From ATZT02 sp038124905 (GTDB lineage Bacteria > Actinomycetota > Actinomycetes > S36-B12 > UBA5976), in contig JAYPCW010000024.1 in the NCBI GenBank assembly GCA_038124905.1, positions 1 through 17,628 of the forward strand: a DNA stretch of 17,628 nucleotides, written 5' to 3'. The position numbers and the translations under genes were made by a program. This document shows, in pieces, positions 1-7,224 of this stretch (its first letter is position 1; the number at the start of each line of letters is the position of its first letter). Below the pieces are notes generated by a model. That model saw nothing but the letters and a program-made list of their open reading frames with translations. It was not told the DNA's origin and made no database searches.

Positions 1-1131
1 ATTCAAAGGCGTGATGTACCAGATACTGCTACTTACATAGGTTCAGGAAAAGCTTTAGAGCTTAAACAAATAGTGAAAGATAATAAAGCTGACACAGTAA
101 TTTTTGATGGGGAGCTTTCACCAGGCCAATTAAGACATTTAGAAGACATCGTAAAGGTAAAAGTAATTGATAGAACTTGGCTAATTTTAGATATTTTCGC
201 GCAACATGCAAAAAGTAGTGAAGGTAAAGCGCAGGTTGCTCTTGCGCAAATGCAATACATGCTGCCAAGGCTGCGCGGTTGGGGTGAAGCGTTAAGTCGG
301 CAAGCTGCCAGCGGCGGCAGTGTTGGCATTGGAACTCGCGGCCCAGGTGAAACCAAAATAGAAACAGATCGCCGGCGCATTAGAGATTCAATGGCAAGGC
401 TTAGGCGCGAGATAAAGCAAATGGCTAAAACTCGCGATTTACAACGAAAAGTCAGGCGCAAGAGTAATACCCCAGCAATTGCTATCGCCGGTTACACCAA
501 CGCTGGTAAATCAAGTTTGCTAAATCGAATTACTAAAGCAGAAGTTTTAGTTGAAGATGCTTTATTTGCCACCTTGGATACCACGGTGCGAAAAGCGCAA
601 GCTCCCAGCGGAAGAGAAGTCACTATCAGTGACACTGTGGGTTTTGTTAGGCATTTACCTCATGGGCTAGTAGATGCTTTTAGAAGCACACTAGAAGAAG
701 TAACGAATGCTGATTTGATTTTGCATGTGGTCGATGCTTCAGACCCAGACCCTCAAGGTCAATACCTGGCGGTAAGGGAAGTGCTAGCTGAAATTGATGC
801 AAACAATATCTTAGAGATTTTAGTTTTTAACAAGATAGATTTGCTAACTCAAGATGAGTTAAATGACTTAGAACTAGAGTTTCCAAATGCCATTTTTATT
901 TCTGCTCAAAAGAGGATTGGAATCGACGAACTATGGCAACGAATAGAAAAATCTTTACCTGAGCCAACCATTGAATTTGCTGGCTTGATCCCTTATTCAC
1001 GAGGCGACCTATTGGCAAAAATCCACAATGAAGGAAAATTACTAAACCTTGAAAACCTAGAAGCTGGAATGCAAGTCAAAGCTTTAGTGGCAGAGAATTT
1101 GGCACACCAACTTAATTTGGCAAAGTTATGA
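1..1131 (+). CDS. hflX: GTPase HflX, 5' end outside window
   Basis: HflX is a ribosome-associated GTPase that splits or rescues stalled 70S ribosomes, especially under stress. The frame is open from base 1, and the first residues (QRRDVPDTATYIGSGKALEL) are the typical HflX N-terminal domain, so the gene begins upstream; the GTG at 73 is an internal codon, not the start. Of the 376 residues visible, the glycine-rich linker GGSVGIGTRGPGETKIETDR precedes a coiled region, then the G domain: G1 GYTNAGKSS at about 164-172, G3 DTVG at about 211, G4 NKID at 277-280 and G5 SAQK at about 301. The short C-terminal domain is intact and ends in TGA. The stop overlaps the next ATG by four bases (ATGA), indicating translational coupling with the helicase gene. 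The identification is firm; only the missing N-terminus is unknown. Confidence 0.96.
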   Translation: MQRRDVPDTATYIGSGKALELKQIVKDNKADTVIFDGELSPGQLRHLEDIVKVKVIDRTWLILDIFAQHAKSSEGKAQVALAQMQYMLPRLRGWGEALSRQAASGGSVGIGTRGPGETKIETDRRRIRDSMARLRREIKQMAKTRDLQRKVRRKSNTPAIAIAGYTNAGKSSLLNRITKAEVLVEDALFATLDTTVRKAQAPSGREVTISDTVGFVRHLPHGLVDAFRSTLEEVTNADLILHVVDASDPDPQGQYLAVREVLAEIDANNILEILVFNKIDLLTQDELNDLELEFPNAIFISAQKRIGIDELWQRIEKSLPEPTIEFAGLIPYSRGDLLAKIHNEGKLLNLENLEAGMQVKALVAENLAHQLNLAKL

Positions 1132-3056
1132 CAAATACGCAAGAAGTTTTGGCGCAAGCAGTCGTAGCTGTTGGTGGCGAAACTAGAACCGGTCAATTAG
1201 AGATGGCTTTAGCCGTGGATAAGGCGATCAAAGAGCACAAGCATCTATTAGTGCAAGCTGGCACTGGCACAGGTAAGTCTTTGGCTTATCTGGCACCTGC
1301 CTTGGCGCTGGGTGAAACCGTGGTGGTGGCTACAGCAACTTTGGCGCTGCAGCGACAGATTTTGCAAAGAGATTTGCCAGCAATTAAAGAGCAGGTTTCA
1401 AAAGTTCTTGGCCGAGAAATTTCTTGGGCAATTTTAAAAGGTAGAAATCACTATGTTTGCCTAGACAAGGTAAGTCGCGGCCCAGAGGATGAAGAGCCAG
1501 GTTTGTTTGAAATTCCGATTTCTAATCTCGCCCAGCAAGCTAAAAAATTAAACAACTGGATTAATGAGACGCTCACTGGTGATAGAGATGACCTCCCAGA
1601 GGGAATCGATCAAAGATTATGGCGTGGGGTTAGCGTAACTGGCAGAGAATGTATTGGTGCAAGTCGTTGTTCATTTGCCCAGGATTGCTTTAGTGAAATT
1701 GCTAAAGAAAATGCCAAAGTTGCTGATTTAGTAATTACTAATCATGCTTTATTAGCTATCGACGCTATAGAAGGTTTGCCGGTGCTACCTGAGCATGTGG
1801 CAGTGATTGTTGATGAAGGACATGAATTAATTGATCGAGCAACTGGTGCGGTAACTAAGCAAATTAGCCCTGCCATCATTCAACGTTGCGCCAATGCTGC
1901 AAAAAGATTTATTGAACTTGAAGATCTACAAGATATAGATGACGCGGCAGAGGGCTTGGCCTTAGTTTTAGATGAGACAGCATCTGGTCGAATAACTGAA
2001 TTAAATAACTCACTTGCCGGGGCGCTGGCCAGAGTTCGAGACACTTTGCAACGAGCAATTAGCGAGATGCGCAAAAACAAGCCAGATGCCGATGACTTAG
2101 AAGAAAGCGCGGCTTTTCAAAGAAGCAGGGTGGAGCTTGAAGAGGTATTGCAGGCAGTAACTGCGATCTTGCAGCTTAATGAATTTAATGTGCTTTGGAT
2201 TGATGAAAGCCGAAGGCAAATCTTAAATCTCGCCCCTTTGAGTGTGGCAGGAATTTTGAAAGAAAATCTTTTTGAAAAAAAACCGGTAATTTTAACTAGC
2301 GCCACTTTAAAGGTCGGTGAAAATTTTGATTCTTTAATTGGCAATTTAGGCCTTGAAAAAGATGAGGTAACGACTTTAGATGTCGGAAGTCCTTTTGATT
2401 TTCAAAAACAGGGGATTTTATATGTAGCAAAAGATTTACCTGCTCCCGGTCGTGATGGATTAAGCCAAGCCGCCATTGAAGAAATGCGAGATTTAGTAAC
2501 CGCCATTGGTGGCAGAGCGCTGCTTTTGATGAGCTCTTGGAATGCAGTCGAACAAGTTGCTGAGAAGTTATCAGACCTAGATTTAAATTTATTGGTTGCT
2601 AAAAAAGGTGAACCAATAAGTTTTTTAGTTGAAGAATTTATCCAAGATGAAACTAGCGTCTTGATTGGCACGATTGGTCTTTGGCAAGGAGTTGATATTC
2701 CAGGCAGCAGCGCTAGCTTGGTGGTGATAGACAAAATCCCGTTCCCAAGGCCAGATGATCCAATAATCTCAGCTCGAAGCGCTTTAGCTGATTCGCAAGG
2801 GCGAAGTGGCTTTGCTTCGGTTTCTTTACCCAAAGCTGCTCTCTTGCTAGCCCAAGGCGTTGGAAGGCTAATTAGAAAATCCAGCGATAAAGGCATGGTT
2901 GCGGTGCTAGATCCAAGATTGATTAATGCAAATTATGCTAAGCGTTTACTAAAGACCTTGCCGCCCTTTTGGCTAACTACAGATCCAGCGGCAGCCAGAA
3001 AGTCTTTAGTGAGACTTCGAGAAGAAATCGAGGCGGCTGTTGAAGCTAAATCGTAA
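1128..3056 (+). CDS. DinG/YoaA-type ATP-dependent DNA helicase with FeS cluster
   Basis: This is a superfamily 2 helicase of the XPD/DinG branch, a 5'-to-3' DNA helicase family that unwinds D-loops, R-loops and other repair or conflict structures. In the 642-residue product I see Walker A GTGTGKS at residues 45-51, motif Ia TATLALQRQ at 68-76, the DEGH Walker B variant at 229-232, the motif TSATLKVGENF in the second RecA domain, GLWQGVDIPG, and motif VI QGVGRLIR at 576-583. Four cysteines between Walker A and DEGH (C111, C175, C181, C187) have the spacing of the 4Fe-4S cluster of this family. Length is normal for the actinobacterial version, which lacks the exonuclease domain of some Firmicutes DinG proteins. 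The start ATG overlaps the hflX stop. Its end overlaps the next gene by 17 bases. DinG and YoaA cannot be told apart from this sequence, so no symbol is given. Confidence 0.93.
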   Translation: MTNTQEVLAQAVVAVGGETRTGQLEMALAVDKAIKEHKHLLVQAGTGTGKSLAYLAPALALGETVVVATATLALQRQILQRDLPAIKEQVSKVLGREISWAILKGRNHYVCLDKVSRGPEDEEPGLFEIPISNLAQQAKKLNNWINETLTGDRDDLPEGIDQRLWRGVSVTGRECIGASRCSFAQDCFSEIAKENAKVADLVITNHALLAIDAIEGLPVLPEHVAVIVDEGHELIDRATGAVTKQISPAIIQRCANAAKRFIELEDLQDIDDAAEGLALVLDETASGRITELNNSLAGALARVRDTLQRAISEMRKNKPDADDLEESAAFQRSRVELEEVLQAVTAILQLNEFNVLWIDESRRQILNLAPLSVAGILKENLFEKKPVILTSATLKVGENFDSLIGNLGLEKDEVTTLDVGSPFDFQKQGILYVAKDLPAPGRDGLSQAAIEEMRDLVTAIGGRALLLMSSWNAVEQVAEKLSDLDLNLLVAKKGEPISFLVEEFIQDETSVLIGTIGLWQGVDIPGSSASLVVIDKIPFPRPDDPIISARSALADSQGRSGFASVSLPKAALLLAQGVGRLIRKSSDKGMVAVLDPRLINANYAKRLLKTLPPFWLTTDPAAARKSLVRLREEIEAAVEAKS

Positions 3057-4011
3057 AACATTATTTACGCTTTCACTTACAGTAGTTATCTTAATTTTTG
3101 GTATTAATTGGTTTGTTAATTATGCAGATTGGGAAACTACTCGCAGGCTAGCACTGAGCTTAGATAGGCCCAATCTTGCAATATTTGCAGTTATTGCTGT
3201 TTTAAATGCCTTGATCTACCCTTTGCCGTTTAAAATCACGACTAAAAATTTAAGCTATGTTCGCGCTTTTGTAATCAGACAGTCTTCATTTGCTATCGCT
3301 AATACTTTGCCTGCCGGAGGCACCATTGGGGTCGCCATTATTTATGTGATGATGAGAGCTTTTCGAATTAGCTCAGTTGCGAGCTTTGCCACAATTTCAA
3401 TTAGTGGTGTTTTTAATGTGATGATGACGTTAGGTATGCCAATGCTTTCTTTAGTGCTGCTTGCGATTTCAGGGCAAAGCTCATCACGTTTAGTTTTGCC
3501 TGCGATTATCGCGGGAATACTTCTGATAATCATGATCAGCGGATTTGTTGGAATTCTACGAAGTGCGGCGTTTGGCGAGAAAGTAGAAAATCTTTTTGCC
3601 CGTATTATGAGGGTATTTAAAAGTCAGCGAACAATTTCTTTTACAAAGTTTCGTATTTCCACCTATGAAATATTGAAAGAGAAGTGGGTGCGGCTTTTAG
3701 CTATCGGTATTGCGATCCAACTCTTGATGTTTTTAGCTTTGCCCGTGGCCTTGTTTGGCTTGGAGCAAAGTATAGGATTTTTTGAGATTTTAGTTGCCTT
3801 TGCTTTTGCCAGGCTAGTAACTCTGGTTCCGATAACGCCAGGGGGGATTGGGACTACTGACGGTTTAATGCTGGCCTTGTTAATAGGGTTTGGAGCGACC
3901 TTGCCCGCTGCTACTGCAAGTATTTTGATTTGGCGTACCGTTTATTACTTGCCGCAAGTGGTTTTGGGGCTAGTAAGTGTTATTTTTTGGCAGTTAAAAA
4001 TTAACAGGTGA
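3040..4011 (+). CDS. Lysyl-PG synthase TM / flippase-like family membrane protein
   Basis: This is a 323-residue polytopic membrane protein with about eight hydrophobic segments spread over its whole length. It carries the family signatures ANTLPAGGTIG near residue 88 and VPITPGGIGTTDG near residue 265, which match the PF03706 (LPG_synthase_TM, UPF0104) family. Members include the flippase half of MprF and many stand-alone proteins thought to move lipids or lipid-linked precursors. No soluble lysyl-transferase domain is attached, so lysinylation of phosphatidylglycerol is not supported; the substrate is unknown. The start is a TTG at 3040, chosen because GAGG (3030-3033) sits six bases upstream and the next residues are a normal positively charged N-terminus. 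It overlaps the helicase gene by 17 bases and is probably the last cistron of the hflX transcript. Function beyond membrane transport is inference. Confidence 0.8.
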   Translation: MKLNRKTLFTLSLTVVILIFGINWFVNYADWETTRRLALSLDRPNLAIFAVIAVLNALIYPLPFKITTKNLSYVRAFVIRQSSFAIANTLPAGGTIGVAIIYVMMRAFRISSVASFATISISGVFNVMMTLGMPMLSLVLLAISGQSSSRLVLPAIIAGILLIIMISGFVGILRSAAFGEKVENLFARIMRVFKSQRTISFTKFRISTYEILKEKWVRLLAIGIAIQLLMFLALPVALFGLEQSIGFFEILVAFAFARLVTLVPITPGGIGTTDGLMLALLIGFGATLPAATASILIWRTVYYLPQVVLGLVSVIFWQLKINR

Positions 4012-4045
4012 TCAAGGTCATGAATCCTTAACCGAAAATTACGGC

Positions 4046-4051
4046 TAGAAT
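4046..4051 (+). promoter_or_regulatory. Probable -10 element of the greA-like gene
   Basis: The hexamer TAGAAT differs from TATAAT at two positions (third and fourth) and lies 26 bases before the greA-like start codon. No convincing -35 hexamer is seen at the usual distance, so this call rests on the -10 match and position only. It would give a leader of about 20 bases containing the Shine-Dalgarno. Confidence 0.4.
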
Positions 4052-4077
4052 GTGGCTTCCACTCAAAGGAGCGTTCC

Positions 4078-4530
4078 ATGGCTGAAGACTTCAGCAAGTT
4101 GGTTTTGACCAAAGCGGGCAAGGCAGAATTGCAAGCGCGGGTAGATCACTTGCGTAATGAGGTGTTACCTGGATTTAAGCCGCTAATTGGCGCGACCGAT
4201 CGAGACGAAAATGTGGTCCAAGAATTTACCCGCCTTACTGAAGAAGCTGATGAGATCGATTCTTTAATAGCCATGGCAAGCAAGGTCGATGTTGAAAACT
4301 TTGATGGCACGGTAACGCTTGGCGCATTAGTTAGCGTTCATACCGACACTGACAAATTCAAAGTTCGAGTAGTTCATGCGCGAGAAGCTCACCTAGATGA
4401 CGAGCGAATTGCCTCAGATTCACCGCTTGGTCAGGCCTTGATGGGTGCTAAAAAAGGCGATGTGGTTGAAGTTTCAGCTCCGAGTGGTAACTGGAAGGCC
4501 ACGGTCAAAAGCGTAAAACTCGAAGAGTAA
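4078..4530 (+). CDS. greA: GreA-like transcript cleavage/elongation factor (divergent)
   Basis: Gre factors enter the RNA polymerase secondary channel with an N-terminal coiled coil and stimulate cleavage of backtracked RNA. This 150-residue protein has the two expected parts: a charged helical hairpin (about 8-70) and a C-terminal FKBP-like domain with the signature SDSPLGQALMGAKKGDVVEV (113-132). The usual tip motif GDLxENAEY is largely altered: here it reads TDRDENVVQEF. The two key acidic tip residues still fall on D41 and E44, with N45 conserved, so cleavage activity is plausible. A strong Shine-Dalgarno (AAAGGAG, about 4066-4072) seven bases or less before ATG fixes the start. It is preceded by a likely own promoter and is not overlapped by the membrane-protein gene. 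It could be a Gre paralogue with altered activity; whether another GreA exists in the genome cannot be seen here. Confidence 0.82.
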   Translation: MAEDFSKLVLTKAGKAELQARVDHLRNEVLPGFKPLIGATDRDENVVQEFTRLTEEADEIDSLIAMASKVDVENFDGTVTLGALVSVHTDTDKFKVRVVHAREAHLDDERIASDSPLGQALMGAKKGDVVEVSAPSGNWKATVKSVKLEE

Positions 4531-4556
4531 TCATCCACAGGTGAGGGTTATCCCCA
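4531..4556 (+). promoter_or_regulatory. Two DnaA-box-like 9-mers in tandem
   Basis: TCATCCACA (4531-4539) and TTATCCCCA (4548-4556) each match the classical DnaA box TTATCCACA at eight of nine positions. They lie in the same orientation, with eight bases between them, directly after the greA-like stop codon. Two near-matches in a 26-base stretch are suggestive but not proof. A weak GGG-TTAT-CCC hairpin followed by a T run (4545-4564) overlaps the second box, so the stretch could instead serve as a poor terminator. Confidence 0.3.
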
Positions 4557-4607
4557 ATTTTTTAGTGTCCCAAAAACTTTTTGACTATTTGCGTCATCTT
4601 AATAAGT

Positions 4608-5615
4608 ATGACTCAAAAAACAGAAAACGAAAGAAAAGGCCCAAGTTCGCTTGTGGCAGCAATTCCGCACCTAGTGGGCTTCGAGCCTGAAAGCAGCTTA
4701 GTTTTAGTTGCTATAGCTAAAAACTCTTATCGAGTTCAATTGGTCATTCGGCTCGATTTAATTGGGCTAACCGATAGAGATTTATTAGAGAAAGTTAACC
4801 AATCAATAACTAGCGCTCAAAAAGAAGCCGGGGCTGACATTTTTTTACCAGTTTTTTATATCGGAAGTGACTGGCAAAAGTTTCGCGGCTTTTTAAAAGA
4901 TTTTTATCAAACTCAACCTGAAGCGATTGAATTGCTTGATGCAGTTTGGGTTAACCAAAATAGGTATGGCTCTATTCTTTGCGAGAATCAAGAGTGTTGC
5001 CCGGCTGAAGGCTATCAGCTCCCAGATCAGACTTCTTTAGAAAAACTGCAATTGATCTCACAGGGCAAAGCCGTAATGCCAAGTAGAGGAAATATTGAAA
5101 GTTATTTTCAAAGTAAAGCAGCAAATAAAAAGCTCACTCTGGCGCTTTCAAAAATTCTGAAAGCTAGTAAACGCTCAAAAAGCCCTTCATTTCAAGAGAA
5201 TCTTTACAATCGAGTGTTAGTTAATCTTATGCAAAGTGATCATGAACTCAACTTGCAAGAACAAGCTGAGGTTTTATTTGCTACCGGTGAAGTTGGCCTT
5301 AGAGATCGACTAATAAGCGAGGTATTATCTGAAATTCAAAGTCAAACTGAGCCATTAGATAAATTGCACAAACTAAAGGCACGATTATTGCCAGCAATTC
5401 AAAGCGCACCGGAAGGTCAAGCAAAAACCATCTTGACTTGCTTGGGGCTTTGGCTTTGGCAGTTGGGTGAAAGTGTTTGGGCTGAAGCTGCAATAAAGCA
5501 AGCCTTAGAACACGATGAAAGTTATCGCCTGGGGATTTTGTCCTTAAGTGCCATGAAGAGCGGTTTGCCGCCCTGGCGCTTTGCAGATTGCTTCATCCCC
5601 ACTACTAGTCAATAA
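4608..5615 (+). CDS. DUF4192 family protein
   Basis: The N-terminal segment SLVAAIPHLVGFEPESSLVL is the hallmark of the DUF4192 family (PF13830), a group of actinobacterial proteins with no established biochemical role. The 335-residue product is soluble, with no signal peptide or membrane segment. Its C-terminal third (about 205-335) is rich in helices and resembles a repeat-type helical domain, with LWLWQLGESVWAEAAIKQAL and DESYRLGILSLSAM consistent with TPR-like packing (inference). The ATG at 4608 is preferred over the in-frame TTG at 4581, because the nine extra residues would precede the conserved N-terminus and neither start has a clear Shine-Dalgarno. In other actinobacteria DUF4192 genes are found in the same neighbourhood as the principal sigma factor gene. 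It ends 28 bases before the riboswitch and is not itself under its control. Confidence 0.82.
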   Translation: MTQKTENERKGPSSLVAAIPHLVGFEPESSLVLVAIAKNSYRVQLVIRLDLIGLTDRDLLEKVNQSITSAQKEAGADIFLPVFYIGSDWQKFRGFLKDFYQTQPEAIELLDAVWVNQNRYGSILCENQECCPAEGYQLPDQTSLEKLQLISQGKAVMPSRGNIESYFQSKAANKKLTLALSKILKASKRSKSPSFQENLYNRVLVNLMQSDHELNLQEQAEVLFATGEVGLRDRLISEVLSEIQSQTEPLDKLHKLKARLLPAIQSAPEGQAKTILTCLGLWLWQLGESVWAEAAIKQALEHDESYRLGILSLSAMKSGLPPWRFADCFIPTTSQ

Positions 5616-5628
5616 AAAAGACTTGCGG

Positions 5629-5634
5629 TACTCT
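5629..5634 (+). promoter_or_regulatory. Possible -10 of the metY-metX transcript
   Basis: TACTCT fits the TANNNT pattern and would place the transcription start near 5641, just before the 5' strand of the riboswitch. A weak -35 (TAGTCA at 5606-5611) lies 17 bases upstream. The assignment depends mainly on the need for a start between the DUF4192 stop and the aptamer. Confidence 0.3.
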
Positions 5635-5643
5635 TTGCTTCAA

Positions 5644-5750
5644 GGTTAAGAGCCTCAGCGTTAAGCACCGGCTGGCTGAGCGGCAACCCTCCACCGCGGT
5701 GGGGTGCTCCGGGATGAGACCAGGTTCGAGAAATCGAGCAAGCGCGGGTC
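5644..5750 (+). ncRNA. SAM-IV riboswitch aptamer
   Basis: This 5' leader binds S-adenosylmethionine and should lower expression of the downstream metY-metX genes when SAM is abundant. The sequence closely follows the actinobacterial SAM-IV class: CTCAGC (5653-5658) pairs with GCTGAG (5675-5680) around the AAGCACCGG segment, then comes the invariant GGCAACCCTCCACCGCGGTG block (from 5682) with the CCACC/GGTGG hairpin, TGCTCCGGGATGAGACCAGG (5705-5724), a hairpin TTCGA-GAAA-TCGAG (5726-5739), and the terminal GCAAGCGCGGGTC. The hairpin at 5726-5739 has a quite different sequence from the known mycobacterial example but keeps a stem, as expected of a real RNA. P1 is short here (GGTT with the GAGACC strand). 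The boundaries are approximate by a few bases. SAM-I and SAM-II do not fit this arrangement. Confidence 0.92.
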
Positions 5751-5793
5751 TTGCGTCAGGCAAGGCCCCGTCATTAAAGGGGCACTGATGCGA
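5751..5793 (+). promoter_or_regulatory. Hairpin following the SAM-IV aptamer
   Basis: TTGCGTCAG (5751-5759) pairs over nine positions (two G-U) with CTGATGCGA (5785-5793). An inner stem GCCCC (5765-5769) with GGGGC (5779-5783) closes a nine-base loop. No U tract follows, so it is not a standard terminator. It begins where the aptamer ends, and the base T5751 can instead extend pairing of AGACC (5717-5721) with GGTCT (5747-5751), so it may be part of the expression platform. Confidence 0.55.
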
Positions 5794-5794
5794 T

Positions 5795-5846
5795 GTATTT
5801 ATAAATACCAATAATCAAAACCAGTTTTATCTGGCTATTGGTATTT
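5795..5846 (+). promoter_or_regulatory. Palindrome and long hairpin in the metY leader
   Basis: AAATACCAATA (5803-5813) is perfectly complementary to TATTGGTATTT (5836-5846), and a nested CCAG/CTGG stem (5821-5824 with 5831-5834) closes a TTTTAT loop. The 5' arm of this hairpin also forms half of the perfect palindrome GTATTTATAAATAC (5795-5808), so the two structures exclude each other. The stretch lies between the riboswitch and metY, with no T tract behind it. Its 3' flank (5847-5907) carries no recognisable element before the Shine-Dalgarno. Confidence 0.5.
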
Positions 5847-5921
5847 CAAAAATCAAGCACTTCAGTGTTCAAAGACGGCATTCGCCTGATTGCCGCAGAT
5901 TAAAAGGGAAAAGGAAATTAA

Positions 5922-7217
5922 ATGAGTCAAGGTTGGAGCTTCGAAACTCGACAAATCCATGTTGGGCAATCTCCGGATTCACAAACTAACGCCAGAGCTT
6001 TGCCGATTTACCAAACAACTTCATATACCTTCCGCGATAGCAAGCATGCGGCAGATTTGTTTGCGTTGGCTGAGCCAGGCAACATCTACACCCGCATCAT
6101 GAACCCAACACAAGCGGCAGTTGAAGAGCGCATTGCTTCGCTAGAAGGTGGAGTAGGTGCACTATTACTTGCTTCAGGTCAAGCTGCTGAAACTTATGCG
6201 ATTTTGAATTTGGCTGAAGCCGGAGATCACATCGTTTCATCTCCCGCGCTTTATGGTGGAACCTACAACCTCTTTCATCACACTTTGCCAAAGTACGGCA
6301 TTGAAGTTACCTTCGTTGATGATCCAGGTGATATCGAATCTTGGAAGAAGGCAATTCGCCCCAACACCAAGGCTTTTTATGCAGAAAGTATCGCAAATCC
6401 AAAGAATGAGATTTTAGATATTTCTGCAGTTGCAGATGTTGCCCATGACGCAGGCGTTCCGTTAATTATTGACAACACTGTAGCCACACCATTTTTGATT
6501 CGTCCGTTTGAACACGGTGCAGACATTGTGGTGCATTCGGTTACTAAATACATCGGAGGCCATGGAACATCCATCGCTGGTGCGATCGTGGATAGTGGAA
6601 AATTCAATTGGGCTAAAGATCCCAAGAAGTACCCGCAATACAACACTCCAGACCCTTCGTATCACGGGTTGGTTTATGCCGAAGCACTTGGCGAATTGGC
6701 TTACATTTTGCGCGCAAGAATTGTCTTACTGCGCGACTTAGGCGCCGCCATTTCACCTTTTAATGCTTTCTTAATCTCACAAGGATTAGAGACTTTGTCT
6801 TTGCGCATGGAACGACATATTCAAAATGCCAAGGCAGTAGCTGAATGGCTAACCACGAGAGATGAAGTTGACCAGGTGCACTATGCCGGCTTGCCAGATA
6901 GCAAATGGCATGCCCTTGGCAAAAAATATGCGCCATTAGGCACTGGCGCAGTTCTGTCATTTGAAATCAAAGGCGGAGTTGAAGCTGGTAAAAAGTTTGT
7001 TGATGCGCTGGAGTTACATTCTCACGTAGCCAATATCGGCGATGTGCGTTCATTAGTAATTCACCCAGCTTCCACAACTCACTCGCAATTAACTCCAGAT
7101 GAGCAATTAGCCGCTGGTGTTACCCCTGGTTTGGTGCGTTTAGCAGTGGGCCTTGAGAACATTAACGACATTTTGGCAGATCTTGATGCTGGCTTTAGAG
7201 CCGCAAAGGGAGCTTAA
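5922..7217 (+). CDS. metY: O-acetylhomoserine sulfhydrylase (aminocarboxypropyltransferase)
   Basis: MetY makes L-homocysteine from O-acetyl-L-homoserine and sulfide in the cytoplasm, using pyridoxal phosphate. The 431-residue protein is full length for the family. It opens with the Cys/Met-metabolism PLP enzyme pattern FETRQIHVGQ and PIYQTTSYTF, has the YTRIMNPT cofactor loop (56-63), the SGQAAE segment (85-90), the PLP-binding aspartate D184 in LIIDNT, and the Schiff-base lysine K209 in HSVTKYIGGHG. The pattern, length and the adjacent metX point to direct sulfhydrylation rather than to a cystathionine enzyme. A Shine-Dalgarno-like AAAAGGAAAT (5908-5917) precedes the ATG. The gene follows a SAM-IV riboswitch and is seven bases from metX, with which it must be co-transcribed. 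Activity toward O-acetylserine as well is possible in this family. Confidence 0.95.
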   Translation: MSQGWSFETRQIHVGQSPDSQTNARALPIYQTTSYTFRDSKHAADLFALAEPGNIYTRIMNPTQAAVEERIASLEGGVGALLLASGQAAETYAILNLAEAGDHIVSSPALYGGTYNLFHHTLPKYGIEVTFVDDPGDIESWKKAIRPNTKAFYAESIANPKNEILDISAVADVAHDAGVPLIIDNTVATPFLIRPFEHGADIVVHSVTKYIGGHGTSIAGAIVDSGKFNWAKDPKKYPQYNTPDPSYHGLVYAEALGELAYILRARIVLLRDLGAAISPFNAFLISQGLETLSLRMERHIQNAKAVAEWLTTRDEVDQVHYAGLPDSKWHALGKKYAPLGTGAVLSFEIKGGVEAGKKFVDALELHSHVANIGDVRSLVIHPASTTHSQLTPDEQLAAGVTPGLVRLAVGLENINDILADLDAGFRAAKGA

Positions 7218-7224
7218 AACTTAA

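Noticed and set aside
73..1131. HflX starting at the GTG at 73
   Set aside because: The frame is open to base 1 and encodes the conserved HflX N-terminal residues before that codon.
2402..2896. 164-codon minus-strand open frame inside the helicase gene
   Set aside because: It lies wholly opposite conserved helicase motifs, has no recognisable domain and no ribosome binding site.
4581..4586. TTGACT as a -35 for the DUF4192 gene
   Set aside because: The hexamer is good, but the -10-like TAATAA starts only 13 bases further on, and correct spacing would place the transcript start inside the gene.
5605..5811. Minus-strand 68-codon open frame over the riboswitch
   Set aside because: The conserved structure is the SAM-IV RNA on the plus strand; the peptide has no family features.
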